Assembly (NCBI RefSeq): GCF_000454545.1
Contig: NZ_CM002139.1
Location: 2,176,730-2,236,385, forward strand
DNA: 59,656 bases
DNA from: Xanthomonas cassavae CFBP 4642
GTDB taxonomy: Bacteria; Pseudomonadota; Gammaproteobacteria; Xanthomonadales; Xanthomonadaceae
Direction of reading: 5' to 3'
Notes under the pieces: model-generated
Seen by the model: only the letters and a program-made list of their open reading frames with translations
What the model was told of the DNA's origin: nothing
Database searches by the model: none
Program-made: the position numbers and the translations under genes
Shown: positions 1 to 8,287 of the stretch, in pieces
Layout: every line of letters begins with the position of its first letter
How positions within the stretch are numbered: position 1 is the stretch's first letter

Positions 1-57
1 CAGCGCCCGGAAACGGGCATGGAAGGACGGCTGATCGTAGATCCAAGTGCGTCATGA
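1..57 (+). CDS. 3' end of an unknown upstream gene (partial)
   Basis: Frame 1 is open from the window edge to a TGA at 55-57 and ends in LIVDPSAS. The stop overlaps an ATG in the arrangement ATGA, the usual mark of translationally coupled genes, and the following reading frames run the same way. Eighteen residues are too few to name a family, so the call rests on the overlap and the operon-like layout. Confidence 0.3.
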   Translation, partial: QRPETGMEGRLIVDPSAS

Positions 58-164
58 GCCGGATCGGCCAGTTCGCTGGCCGTTGCGACTACTTGATCAG
101 CGTTGCCCTAAGGAGTATCGCGAGCGCGGAGAACCTTATCCCTTCGCTCAAAAGAGGGCGCTAG
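54..164 (+). CDS. small 36-residue ORF, unknown function
   Basis: The ATG at 54 overlaps the preceding stop (ATGA) and opens a 36-codon frame ending in TAG at 162-164. The product begins MSRIGQFAGRCDYL and has no recognisable motif. The next gene starts 18 bases later behind a strong AGGAGG. It may be a real small protein, a coupling peptide or the remnant of a longer gene. No family is recognised. Confidence 0.25.
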   Translation: MSRIGQFAGRCDYLISVALRSIASAENLIPSLKRGR

Positions 165-181
165 ACCAGGAGGGTGGAAGC

Positions 182-676
182 ATGGATGCATTCAGCGCGC
201 ACCCACCAAGTCACCGCTCGCCTAGTGAAGCGGCCGCGCAAGCCGATGCCTTCCCATCTCCAGTTCAGCGCTTTGCTGGTGCAGGGGAAGGGAATGCGCC
301 AAACGACGCGTCGAAAGCTGAGCGGAAATCCATCACGGGCGACCCGGACGTGGACGAAGTGCTCTACGCGCTCGAGAGCAAGAAGGAACTGGCGATCGAG
401 CAGGCTCTGAATCGAGTGGCCAACAGCGCAGCGACGCAGGCGCTGATCGAAAAAGGCAACGAGTTCCTGGAGGCACAGGCCCAGCAGGAGGCCCAGGAGC
501 TTGCCGCCACACGTCAGGCGCTGGGGATGGATGTCTCAGCGGAGATCAACACCAGCCGTGGGCCGGTGATGGTGCTGACCTTGCCAGAGTTCGCCAAGGG
601 GCCGATGCAGAGCGGTCCCCAAGGGGACGGCGGTGGGGGTGGAGACGGCGGTGGTGGTGGAGGGGGCGGCGGTTAG
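182..676 (+). CDS. hypothetical protein with polyglycine tail
   Basis: The start at 182 is chosen because AGGAGG lies eight bases upstream; the frame stays open further 5' to 47 without a comparable site. The 164-residue product has a low-complexity N-terminus, a helical Ala/Glu/Gln-rich middle (residues ~60-120) and a tail made almost wholly of Gly with two Asp. No signal peptide or membrane segment is visible. It lies 40 bases upstream of a coiled-coil membrane protein that resembles the last gene of the effector locus near 23.2 kb, so a role in a secretion or mobilisation operon is possible but is only inference. No family was recognised. Confidence 0.6.
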   Translation: MDAFSAHPPSHRSPSEAAAQADAFPSPVQRFAGAGEGNAPNDASKAERKSITGDPDVDEVLYALESKKELAIEQALNRVANSAATQALIEKGNEFLEAQAQQEAQELAATRQALGMDVSAEINTSRGPVMVLTLPEFAKGPMQSGPQGDGGGGGDGGGGGGGGG

Positions 677-716
677 TCAAAATCGCTTCCGTGACCAGCC
701 GAGCTCAGGAAACCTC

Positions 717-1367
717 ATGGACAGGCAAGACGCCGCCGCGATGGCGGAAATGATGGCCACGTTGAACGCGTCGAACGCCTCGTTGCAGGAGACGGTCAAA
801 GTGCTGACGACGCTGGTGGCATCCATGCAGCAGCGCGAACAACGGCTGCGCGATGTGGTCGCCGAGCAACTTCAGGTAGTCCAACACGCGGCCAGCAGCG
901 CCGATGCCAAGGTCAATCGGGTCTTAGAAAACGCACTGCCGCGGCTGACGCAGCTGACCAATCAGGCGTTGACGCAAACGCTGGAGCCAGCCGCCAAGCG
1001 ATTCAACAAAGAAATGGCCACTGCGGATGAGACATTGCAGCAAGCCACTCGACGTTACGCGCAGGCCCAGCAGTCCTTGGAAACGCGGAGCACGCGGCGC
1101 ATGTGGATCGCATCGGCCACGATGCTCGTGGCGGGCGTGTTGGGACTGGGGGCGGTGGCTTACTCGGTGGACATCATCAACGAAAAGCGCAGCGAGCTGG
1201 TGCAGCTCCGCACCTCAATCGACTATTGGGAGCGGGTTGCGCGCGCTGATCTGGCTCCCTGTGGCGAAGGGAGGATCTGCGCCACGCTCGAAAAGAACAG
1301 CACACGTTTCGGCAGTCAGAAGCAATACCGTGCCGTTAGCCTGCGCACCGTCTCGAATGCGCGTTGA
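717..1367 (+). CDS. coiled-coil inner-membrane protein with CG-GR-C tail
   Basis: The start at 717 (MDRQDAAAM) is preferred because CAGGAAA sits just upstream; the frame is open back to 633 across the previous gene's end. The 216-residue product has a long heptad-like helical region (residues ~10-135), one membrane segment (WIASATMLVAGVLGLGAVAY, ~143-162) and a short tail with CGEGRICATLEK. Coiled coil, single membrane segment and the two-cysteine tail recur in the protein at 23236-23742 (CGGRPCIKLDK), so the two look like distant members of one family. Similar layouts occur in membrane proteins encoded beside relaxases, but a mobilisation role here is inference. Confidence 0.65.
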   Translation: MDRQDAAAMAEMMATLNASNASLQETVKVLTTLVASMQQREQRLRDVVAEQLQVVQHAASSADAKVNRVLENALPRLTQLTNQALTQTLEPAAKRFNKEMATADETLQQATRRYAQAQQSLETRSTRRMWIASATMLVAGVLGLGAVAYSVDIINEKRSELVQLRTSIDYWERVARADLAPCGEGRICATLEKNSTRFGSQKQYRAVSLRTVSNAR

Positions 1368-1598
1368 TGCCCGTCGACCTATGGGCCTGGTGCACCGTCG
1401 AGCTCCTGACAGCGCCGGGCGTGTTCTCTCAGATGGTGGGGATTGGGGTGGTTCTTCGTTGATTCCGGCTGACGCACGGTCTGGCCTTTGAGAGCAAGGT
1501 AGTCAATGGCAATCAACGATGGGGCCAACGCGACCTTGTTCTCTGGGGTGATCCAGAGCAGCAGGCAGTCGAAAAGGATACTTGATTAGCCCCATTCC

Positions 1599-2223
1599 TC
1601 AGCTGTGGAAATTGCTCGCCATGCGCAGAACCGGCTCCGGGCAAGGCTTGCAGCTCATCGGCGCCGTTGCCAGTCGCGGCAACATCTGGTCCAGGTGAAA
1701 TCGGCGGTTGAAGCGGTAAGCCGCCTCGGCCAGATAGCGACGCGCATGCTTGGCCTGTCGCACGGCATGGTAGGTGCCGCTGATGGCGCGTTTGACGTTG
1801 CCAAGCACCACGTTCATCCAGCGTGCCCCTTGGACCTCGGTCGCGGCGCGGCCGCCACCAGTCACCAGCGTGGTGTGCGCATGCCCGGCATCTTCAAGAC
1901 GACGAAAGCAGGCCAATCCGTCGGAGTACACCTCGCACTCGGGCGCAAGGCGCCGTGCGATTCAGTCTTCCAGCGAGGCGTTGTCGAATGCTCTGACCGG
2001 CTCGATCACCGCCAGCGCAAGGTGGTCTGGTGGCGGCACGCGCGACACTGGTAGTAGGTTTGACCCTCGCGCCGGAAACGCGAGCACCCCGACCCTCACA
2101 TGCAGGGCACCGGAAGCCCTTGGGCCAACGCCAGCGATACAGCGCCCGCTAGCACATGGCCTCGGTCCCGTAGCGATCCATGAACTCGCTCATCGATATC
2201 CCCCGGCTGGAACTGCACGGCAT
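1599..2223 (-). pseudogene. degraded IS1595-family (ISXO2-like) transposase
   Basis: The minus strand reads from ATG 2223 through an N-terminal zinc-ribbon part (RWPKGFRCPACEG) and, after an in-frame TAG and a frame change, into the catalytic C-terminal part from VYSDGLACFRRL to the stop at 1599. The C-terminal half carries the family's YHAVRQAKHARRYLAEAAYR segment intact. The two halves are closer together than in a full-length transposase, so an internal deletion joins the stop and the frameshift. The sequence GGATACTTGATTAGCCCC just beyond the stop (1576-1593) may be one terminal repeat; no matching partner was found beyond 2223. The element cannot make its own transposase. Confidence 0.8.
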
Positions 2224-2434
2224 TGATGCTCCTGACCTACTCCCATCGACTTCGGACCGGGGCAGTCTGCGAGCACGCCTTCACAAATCTTGCGACTGGC
2301 GACTGAGGAATAGGGCCAGTCAGGTTCTTTTTTTATGGCCTGAGTGACGGCGTCGCGGAGAGTTTTTTCGAGTAATTTCACTGGATTCTTTGCGGGCCGG
2401 CATGTGGGTTGTCGAAGATAATTTGATTGATGAA

Positions 2435-2740
2435 TTACGTTGTCATCCCTCGACTCCGGCCAAGCATTAATGCGTGCTGCGCGGCTTGAGCGTGCTCGAA
2501 CCATCCGATTACCTGCCGATAATGCGCTTGACCCCAGCAACGCAGGAATGGCTGGGTGTGGTGATCGTCTGGGTCGTGGAGCGCTGCGAGGCGCTGGGCG
2601 ATGAAGTTCGCTGTCAGGGGCTGGGCGCAGTCGATCTCGGTGCAGTGACGCCAGCCGGCATAGCTCTCGCGGGACAGAGTGGGACATGGGCGGCTTCTGG
2701 ACGAGGAGATGAACGCGGGAGCGCAGGACGGAAGTGACGG
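2435..2740 (-). pseudogene. gene scrap of unknown family, no start codon
   Basis: One minus-strand frame ending in TAA at 2435-2437 reads like real protein (SYAGWRHCTEIDCAQPLTAN, then NFIAQRLAALHDPDD and HYRQVIGWFEHAQ) for about 85 codons. It has no ATG or GTG near its 5' side. Amino-acid composition is balanced, unlike the Arg/Pro-rich shadow frames. It probably is the 3' part of a gene whose front was lost when this accessory patch rearranged. I do not recognise the family. Confidence 0.4.
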
Positions 2741-2760
2741 GCTTGCTTTTTGTGAATTTA

Positions 2761-2775
2761 TGTTACTTTATAACA
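2761..2775. promoter_or_regulatory. candidate Zur box
   Basis: TGTTACTTTATAACA is an inverted repeat (TGTTA/TAACA, 5-base spacer) close to the gammaproteobacterial Zur core TGTTATANTATAACA. It lies in an AT-rich patch 132 bases upstream of the amidase start. A TTGCTT element about 17 bases before CTTTAT would place the palindrome over the -10, a repressing position. The downstream gene types are classical zinc-starvation genes, which strengthens the call. No footprint or expression evidence is available. Confidence 0.6.
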
Positions 2776-2907
2776 ACTCATCTGCTGCGCAGTCTTTCCT
2801 TTCGTGTCCCGCCTTCCCCCATCCTGTGTCTGCCTTCCGGAAACGCGCCGCGTTCTGTGCTGCCGTTTTCTGTGGCGCGGCGGTTGCTCGCCTTGTGAGG
2901 GGAGGGC

Positions 2908-4089
2908 ATGTTGAAGCGTCGGCACCTCATACATGGCGGAGCTGGCGCATTGCTGCTGTCGCCTGCGCTGGGATCTGCGCAGGGGCTTCCAGTCTTGCGG
3001 GGATGCAGCGTGCAGCGGCAAGGCACGCTGTTGCGCCTTCGGCTGGAGCTGGGTACGCAGGTTGCCTACCGCAGTTTCAGGTTGTCCGATCCCGAGCGTT
3101 TGGTCATCGATCTTTCTGGCGTGTCATCGCGGGCGCCGCGCATCGACCCGGTGCCCGCTGGCACTGCGGTGACCCGCATACGCAGCGCGCCGCATCTTGA
3201 TGGCCAGCGTGTCGTGTTGGATCTGCAGCAGCCCTGTTCAGTCAACACGCGCTGGGAAGGCAGTGCGCTGGTACTGGAGCTTGCCGCCATGGCCGGCACT
3301 ATGGCGCTGTCCGCAAGCGACGGTGCGGCAGCGGCAGCGGCAGCGACAACGCCAACAGAGCCTGCCCGCTCGCACCTGCACCCCTATGTCGTCGCCATCG
3401 ATGCCGGCCATGGCGGCAAGGATCCGGGTGCGGTCAGTGCCGATGCACGTTATGAAAAGCACGTGGCCATGGCAGTGGCCGGGCGGCTGCATCGGCGGCT
3501 GGCCGCCGATCCGCGCTACCGGCCGACCATGATTCGCAGCGACGACCGCTTCGTGCCGCTGCACGAGCGGGTGTTGATTGCGCATCGTCGCAACGCCGAT
3601 CTGTTCGTCTCCATCCATGCCGATGCGGCGCCGAATGCGCAGGCGCGCGGTGCCTCGGTGTTCGCGCTCTCGCAGACCGGTGCCAGCTCCGCACTGGCGC
3701 GCTGGATCGCCGACAGCGAGAACGCTGCCGACGACATGGGCGACACCGCGCGCCGGTTGCGGGTTCCCAGCAATCCGGTGCTGTCGCAGGTGCTGGCCGA
3801 TCTGTCGTTGAGCGGCACCATCGCCAGCAGTGTGGCGTTCGGCAAGTTGATGCTCGGGCGCTTGCAGCAAGTCACGCACCTGCATCAGAGCGAGGTCGGG
3901 CAGGCCGGTTTTGCGGTGCTGAAATCGCCGGATATTCCGTCGCTGCTGGTGGAGACCGGCTTCATGAGCAATCGCGACGACTGCCAGCGCCTGTGCGGCG
4001 ACAACCATCAGGACGAGCTGGCGCAGACGCTGCACGCCGGCATCGACGACTACTTCGCCCTCAACGCGCAGCACATCAGCCGCTCTTAG
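2908..4089 (+). CDS. amiC: N-acetylmuramoyl-L-alanine amidase (AmiA/AmiC type)
   Basis: This periplasmic zinc amidase cleaves the bond between MurNAc and the stem peptide, a step in daughter-cell separation. The 393-residue protein starts with a twin-arginine-like signal (MLKRRHLIHGG, Ala-rich core, cleavage near SAQG), then an AMIN domain (residues ~28-125) and an Amidase_3 domain (~150-385). Zinc and catalytic motifs are present: IDAGHGGKDPGA, an E in ARYEKHVA, SIHADA and LLVETGFMSN. folE2 follows 55 bases later on the same strand. With the upstream Zur-like box this looks like the zinc-starvation paralogue of the amidase rather than the sole housekeeping copy; that last point is inference. 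Confidence 0.88.
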   Translation: MLKRRHLIHGGAGALLLSPALGSAQGLPVLRGCSVQRQGTLLRLRLELGTQVAYRSFRLSDPERLVIDLSGVSSRAPRIDPVPAGTAVTRIRSAPHLDGQRVVLDLQQPCSVNTRWEGSALVLELAAMAGTMALSASDGAAAAAAATTPTEPARSHLHPYVVAIDAGHGGKDPGAVSADARYEKHVAMAVAGRLHRRLAADPRYRPTMIRSDDRFVPLHERVLIAHRRNADLFVSIHADAAPNAQARGASVFALSQTGASSALARWIADSENAADDMGDTARRLRVPSNPVLSQVLADLSLSGTIASSVAFGKLMLGRLQQVTHLHQSEVGQAGFAVLKSPDIPSLLVETGFMSNRDDCQRLCGDNHQDELAQTLHAGIDDYFALNAQHISRS

Positions 4090-4144
4090 ACATTCCCCGG
4101 TCGCGCACGACGCGTACTCCCACTTTCCGATCAACGAGTTTGCG

Positions 4145-5068
4145 ATGTCCGCCACGCTTCCCGATGTTGCCGTTTCCGAACCGTCCACGTTGAGCGCACC
4201 GCTGCGCTGGGTGGGCATGCACGACATTGCCATTCCTGTGCGCCTGGACGAGGCCGAGCCCGGTGCAACCGTGGGCGCGCGCGCCAGCGTGCAGGTGGAT
4301 CTGCCGCGGCCCGAATTGAAGGGCATCCATATGTCGCGGTTGTACCGCTTGCTGGACCGGCAGCTGGAACAGCCGGTCTCGCCGGCGATGGTGTCGCAGT
4401 TGCTGCAGGCCTTGATCGACAGCCATGCCGATTGCGGCAGTCGTGCCGCGCGGGTCTCGCTGGCGTTCGAGGTGATGCTGCGGACCCCGGCCCTGTTGAG
4501 CGAGGGCCTGGCGGGGTGGCGCGCGTACCCGGTGCGTCTGGAGGCGCAGTGCAGGGCAGGGCAATGCCATCTGCAGGTGCAGATCGATGTGCTGTACGCC
4601 TCCACCTGCCCATGTTCGGCCGCCTTGTCGCGGCAATTGCTGAGCGATGCCTTCCTGCAGCAGCATGCCGGACGCGAGACGCTGAAGCGAGAAAACGTGG
4701 CGCAATGGCTGCGGGTCAATGGCTCGCATGCCACACCGCACAGCCAGCGCAGCATCGCGCAGGTGCGGGTGGACCTGCTTGCCCGCCAGCAGCGTCTGGA
4801 GATTCGCGAGCTGATCGGCGTGTGCGATCGCGCACTGGCCACGCCGGTGCAGGCAGCGGTGCGGCGCATCGACGAGCAGGCCTTCGCCCGCTTGAATGGC
4901 GCCAACCTCATGTATGTCGAAGATGCTGCACGACGTCTGCGTCAGGCGCTGGCCGAGCGCTATGCGGCATTTCATGTGGCGGTACGCCATCTCGAAAGCC
5001 TGCATGCCCACGATGCGGTCGCCGAAACCGGCAGCGACGGACATGACACGCATTCGGTTGCCAGCTGA
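4145..5068 (+). CDS. folE2: GTP cyclohydrolase FolE2 (type IB)
   Basis: It converts GTP to 7,8-dihydroneopterin triphosphate, the first step of folate synthesis, and is the metal-promiscuous alternative to zinc-dependent FolE. The 307-residue length fits the family, and both signature stretches are visible: LKGIHMSRLYRLL (residues ~58-70) and YASTCPCSAALSRQ (~154-167), the latter with the metal-ligand cysteine. It lies between the amidase and a tiny cysteine-containing ORF, all in one direction. In many proteobacteria folE2 is repressed by Zur and rescues folate synthesis when zinc is scarce, which fits the palindrome upstream of the first gene. Confidence 0.93.
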   Translation: MSATLPDVAVSEPSTLSAPLRWVGMHDIAIPVRLDEAEPGATVGARASVQVDLPRPELKGIHMSRLYRLLDRQLEQPVSPAMVSQLLQALIDSHADCGSRAARVSLAFEVMLRTPALLSEGLAGWRAYPVRLEAQCRAGQCHLQVQIDVLYASTCPCSAALSRQLLSDAFLQQHAGRETLKRENVAQWLRVNGSHATPHSQRSIAQVRVDLLARQQRLEIRELIGVCDRALATPVQAAVRRIDEQAFARLNGANLMYVEDAARRLRQALAERYAAFHVAVRHLESLHAHDAVAETGSDGHDTHSVAS

Positions 5069-5077
5069 GGAGAGGTC

Positions 5078-5218
5078 ATGTACTGCAAGTGTCCAGGACG
5101 TGGTGCACACAGGGCGCGCAAGCGTGTTGTCGCGCCCACCCGAGAAGGCTTGCGCCGCCAGTGTGGCGCGCGCTACGTCGATCCCTACGTGTTGTTGTCG
5201 CTCATGTGGCTGATGTGA
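5078..5218 (+). CDS. 46-residue basic cysteine-containing protein
   Basis: A strong GAGGAGAGG lies just before ATG 5078, nine bases after the folE2 stop. The frame of 46 codons ends at TGA 5216-5218. The product begins MYCKCPGRGAHRARKR, has a third cysteine in RRQCGARYVDP and ends in a short hydrophobic tail. The CxC...C spacing and Arg-rich middle recall a degenerate Ogr/Delta-like zinc ribbon. Position and ribosome binding site suggest it is the third gene of the putative Zur operon. The zinc-binding idea is inference. Confidence 0.5.
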   Translation: MYCKCPGRGAHRARKRVVAPTREGLRRQCGARYVDPYVLLSLMWLM

Positions 5219-5410
5219 CCTGCGTTGCGGCCGCGACGGACCGAACGGCGCGCCAGCGTCCGGTGCTGTCGCAGCAGCAACAGGCGCCGACAACCGGTCT
5301 CGACCAACCGCCACGCCGCGCCTTCCGATCACGTCGGAAGGGGGGCATGTCCGTATCGGCCTTGCCATGTGCCGCGCAACCGCGGCAACATCGCGCGCCA
5401 CAACGCAAAA

Positions 5411-5427
5411 ACCCCGCAATGCGGGGT
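5411..5427 (-). terminator. intrinsic terminator of tRNA-Glu
   Basis: Read on the minus strand, ACCCCGC and GCGGGGT form a 7-bp stem with a three-base loop, followed directly by TTTTTGC. It begins about 29 bases downstream of the tRNA 3' end. Confidence 0.8.
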
Positions 5428-5455
5428 CTTGGCGTGTTCTGCGATCCGACGACGG

Positions 5456-5530
5456 TGGTGCTCCCTAGGGGACTCGAACCCCTGTTTTAGCCTTGAGAGG
5501 GCCACGTCCTAACCATTAGACGAAGGGAGC
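5456..5530 (-). tRNA. tRNA-Glu (anticodon CTC)
   Basis: The minus strand folds as a complete cloverleaf. The acceptor is GCTCCCT paired with AGGGAGC, followed by A and an encoded CCA (5456-5458). The anticodon loop CTCTCAA gives CTC, reading GAG codons. The T arm is AGGGG-TTCGAGT-CCCCT. The gene is transcribed away from pcnB and has its own promoter and terminator. Confidence 0.95.
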
Positions 5531-5558
5531 GTTTTTGTCGCGTCTTGTGCAGCGCGCT

Positions 5559-5587
5559 AGTATAGTGAGGTAATAGCCGTTGGGCAA
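5559..5587 (-). promoter_or_regulatory. sigma-70 promoter of tRNA-Glu
   Basis: On the minus strand TTGCCC (5587-5582) and TATACT (5564-5559) are separated by exactly 17 bases and lie about 29 bases before the tRNA 5' end. The -35 overlaps the proposed start of pcnB on the other strand, so the two divergent genes share very little control DNA. Confidence 0.6.
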
Positions 5588-6947
5588 TCCTGCAACACAA
5601 GACGGAAGCGCCATCATCGAACCCTCAGTTACATCTCCGTTCACGCTGCGCGTCATTCCGCGCGATCAGCACACCATTTCGCGCAAGGACATCAGCCCCA
5701 ACGCACTGCGCGTGCTGTACCGCCTGCGCGAATCGGGCTTCGGTGCCTACCTGGTCGGCGGCGCAGTCCGCGACCTGCTGGTCGGCGGCCATCCCAAGGA
5801 TTTCGACGTGGCCACCAGCGCCACGCCGGAAGAAGTCAAAGCGCTGTTCCGCAACTGTCGCCTGATCGGCCGCCGCTTTCGCCTGGCGCATGTGGTGTTC
5901 GGCCGCGAGATCATCGAAGTGGCCACCTTCCGCGCCAACAGCGACGACGGCAGCGGCGACCGCGAACTGGATAACGGCCGGCTGGTGCGCGACAACGTCT
6001 ACGGCACCATCGAAGACGATGCGATCCGTCGCGACTTCACCTGCAACGCGCTGTACTACGCCATCGAGGATTTCTCGGTACGCGACTACTGCGGCGGCTT
6101 CGAGGACGTGCAGGCGCGCCTGATGAAGCTGATCGGCGACCCGGAACTGCGCTACCAGGAAGATCCGGTGCGCATGCTGCGCGCGGTGCGTCTGGCGGCC
6201 AAGCTCAACTTCGAGATCGAAGCCGGCACCGCCGAGCCGATTCCGCGCCTGGCCGGGTTGTTGTCCGAGGCAGCGCCGGCGCGTTTGTTCGAAGAGATTC
6301 TCAAGCTGTTCCTGTCCGGACACGGCGTGGCCAGTTTCGAAGGCCTGGAGCGTTATGGCCTGCTCGGTGAGCTGTTCCCGGAAAGCGCGGCAGCCCTGAA
6401 ATCTAATCGCAGCGGTGCGCTGCGTGCGATGGTGCTGGAAGGCCTGCGCAATACCGATGCGCGCGTGGCCAACGACGAGCCGGTGTCGCCGGCGTTCCTG
6501 TTCGCGCTGCTGCTGTGGCCTGCGTTCTGCCGCACCCTGATGGGGTTGCAGGCGCAGGGCGTGCAGCCGGAGGATGCGCAGCGCCGTGCCGCCGACCGCG
6601 TCACCTTGCACCAGCTGGAGCGGGTGGCATTGCCGCGTCGTTTTTCGCTACCGATGCAGGAGATCTGGCTGTTGCAGACGCGCTTCTCCTCGCGGCAGCG
6701 CAAGCGCGTGTTCCGCACCTTGTCGCATCCGCGCTTCCGCGCGGCCTACGATTTCCTGGTGTTGCGCCAGTTCGCCTCGGCCGCTCACGCCGCCGATGTG
6801 GAGTTCTGGCGCGAGGCGCAGAAGTCCTCCGGCCAGGAACTGGTCGATGCGATCGAAACCGCGCAGGCCGATCACGAAGGCGAGGACGGTGCGCCGCGCA
6901 AGCGTCGCCGCCGCCGCCGCCGCACCGGCGCACCGGCAGGCGAGTAA
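5580..6947 (+). CDS. pcnB: poly(A) polymerase I (polynucleotide adenylyltransferase)
   Basis: It adds 3' poly(A) tails that mark RNAs for decay. The nucleotidyltransferase domain spans residues ~30-165, with YLVGGAVRDLL and the catalytic aspartates in DFDVAT. The tRNA-NT-type RNA-binding region follows (RRDFTCNALYY, then YQEDPVRMLRAVRLAAKLNFEIE). The C-terminus ends in a run of eight-plus arginines and lysines (RKRRRRRRR), usual for bacterial PcnB. The start is the TTG at 5580; no better ATG precedes the conserved core, so the exact N-terminus is uncertain by some 20 codons. folK begins three bases after the stop, the common pcnB-folK pairing. Confidence 0.92.
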   Translation: MGNPATQDGSAIIEPSVTSPFTLRVIPRDQHTISRKDISPNALRVLYRLRESGFGAYLVGGAVRDLLVGGHPKDFDVATSATPEEVKALFRNCRLIGRRFRLAHVVFGREIIEVATFRANSDDGSGDRELDNGRLVRDNVYGTIEDDAIRRDFTCNALYYAIEDFSVRDYCGGFEDVQARLMKLIGDPELRYQEDPVRMLRAVRLAAKLNFEIEAGTAEPIPRLAGLLSEAAPARLFEEILKLFLSGHGVASFEGLERYGLLGELFPESAAALKSNRSGALRAMVLEGLRNTDARVANDEPVSPAFLFALLLWPAFCRTLMGLQAQGVQPEDAQRRAADRVTLHQLERVALPRRFSLPMQEIWLLQTRFSSRQRKRVFRTLSHPRFRAAYDFLVLRQFASAAHAADVEFWREAQKSSGQELVDAIETAQADHEGEDGAPRKRRRRRRRTGAPAGE

Positions 6948-6950
6948 GGC

Positions 6951-7436
6951 ATGCACACCGCCTTTGTCGGCCTGGGTGCCAACCTGGGCCCGGCCGAGGC
7001 CAGTGTCCGTGCGGCCATCGCCGCGCTGGAGGCCGTGCCGCAGTCCACGCTGGTAGCGGCCTCGCGCCTGTATCGCACCCCGGCCTGGGGGCGCGAAGAC
7101 CAACCCGATTTCATTAACGCCGTGGCCCAGCTGCAGACCGGGCTTGCCCCGCTAGCGCTGCTGGATGCCTTGCTGGGCATCGAACGGGCCTTTGGCCGCG
7201 AACGTCTGGCTGGCGAGCGCTGGGGGCCGCGCACGCTGGACATGGATCTGCTGCTCTACGCCGACCAGGTGCTGGATCTGCCGCGGCTGCAGGTGCCGCA
7301 TCCGCATCTGCATGCGCGCGCCTTTGCGCTGCTGCCGCTGTCCGAGCTCGCTCCGGAGGCGATCATCCCGGGCCATGGAACAGTGCGGCACGCCCTGCAG
7401 GCCATCGATGTCTGCGGGCTGGAGCCAATTGGGTAG
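6951..7436 (+). CDS. folK: HPPK, 6-hydroxymethyl-dihydropterin pyrophosphokinase
   Basis: It transfers pyrophosphate from ATP to 6-hydroxymethyl-7,8-dihydropterin in folate synthesis. The 161-residue length is typical. Family motifs are [10 protein letters not shown] at the N-terminus, the substrate loop [18 protein letters not shown], and [13 protein letters not shown] with the magnesium-binding DxD. It starts three bases after pcnB and is followed 35 bases later by panB, so folate and pantothenate genes are co-directed here. Confidence 0.95.
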   Translation: MHTAFVGLGANLGPAEASVRAAIAALEAVPQSTLVAASRLYRTPAWGREDQPDFINAVAQLQTGLAPLALLDALLGIERAFGRERLAGERWGPRTLDMDLLLYADQVLDLPRLQVPHPHLHARAFALLPLSELAPEAIIPGHGTVRHALQAIDVCGLEPIG

Positions 7437-7471
7437 ATAATGGCCGGCTCATCACCCCACGTAATGACTTC

Positions 7472-8287
7472 ATGAGCAGCCATACCGACAGCAAGCCCTG
7501 GACCGTGCCTGCCTTGGCGCAGGCCAAGCGCGAGGGTCGAAAACTGGTCATGTTGACCGCCTACGACGCCGGCTTTGCGCGGACCTTCGATGCCAACGGC
7601 GTGGACCTGATCCTGGTCGGCGATTCGCTGGGCATGGTGGTGCAGGGGCACGAGTCCACCTTGCCGGTGACCACCGCCGACATGGTCTACCACACCGCCG
7701 CAGTGGCGAGGGTGCTGGAGCGGGCGTTGCTGGTGGCGGACCTGTCGTTCCAGGCCGATGCCACGCCCGAACGCGCACTGGACGCTGCCACCCAGCTGCT
7801 GCAGGCCGGTGCGGAGATGGTCAAGATCGAAGGCGCCGGGCACAAGCTGGAGGTCATCCGCTATCTGGTCGAACGCGAGATCCCGGTCTGCTCGCATCTG
7901 GGGCTGACCCCGCAATCGGTATTGCGGTTTGGCGGTTACACGGTGCAGGGGCGCGGCGAAGCCGGCGAGCAGTTGCGCCGCGACGCGCAGGCCGTGGTCG
8001 ATGCCGGTGCCAGCCTGGTCGTGCTGGAATGCGTGCCCACGCCGATCGCCACCCAGATCAGCACCGCGCTCGGCGTGCCCACCATCGGCATCGGCGCAGG
8101 CCCCGGCTGCGATGGCCAGGTGCTGGTGATGCACGACATGCTGGGCCTGGACAGCGGCCACCGCCGGCCCAAGTTCGTCAAGGATTTCCTCGCCGAAGGC
8201 GGCTCCGTGGCGGGCGCGGTGCGCGCTTACGCGCAGGCCGTGCGCGACGGCAGCTTCCCCGACGCAGCGCACGCATACGCCGCATGA
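7472..8287 (+). CDS. panB: ketopantoate hydroxymethyltransferase
   Basis: It forms ketopantoate from alpha-ketoisovalerate and methylene-tetrahydrofolate, the first step of pantothenate synthesis. The 271-residue protein shows the family signature [19 protein letters not shown] with the metal-binding aspartate. Further conserved segments are [19 protein letters not shown] and [21 protein letters not shown]. Its TGA overlaps the panC ATG (ATGA), indicating translational coupling. Confidence 0.96.
   Translation: MSSHTDSKPWTVPALAQAKREGRKLVMLTAYDAGFARTFDANGVDLILVGDSLGMVVQGHESTLPVTTADMVYHTAAVARVLERALLVADLSFQADATPERALDAATQLLQAGAEMVKIEGAGHKLEVIRYLVEREIPVCSHLGLTPQSVLRFGGYTVQGRGEAGEQLRRDAQAVVDAGASLVVLECVPTPIATQISTALGVPTIGIGAGPGCDGQVLVMHDMLGLDSGHRRPKFVKDFLAEGGSVAGAVRAYAQAVRDGSFPDAAHAYAA

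Noticed and set aside
2474..2737. 87-codon plus-strand frame after the IS remnant
   Set aside because: The opposite strand reads more like protein here, and this frame has no ribosome site or recognisable motif.
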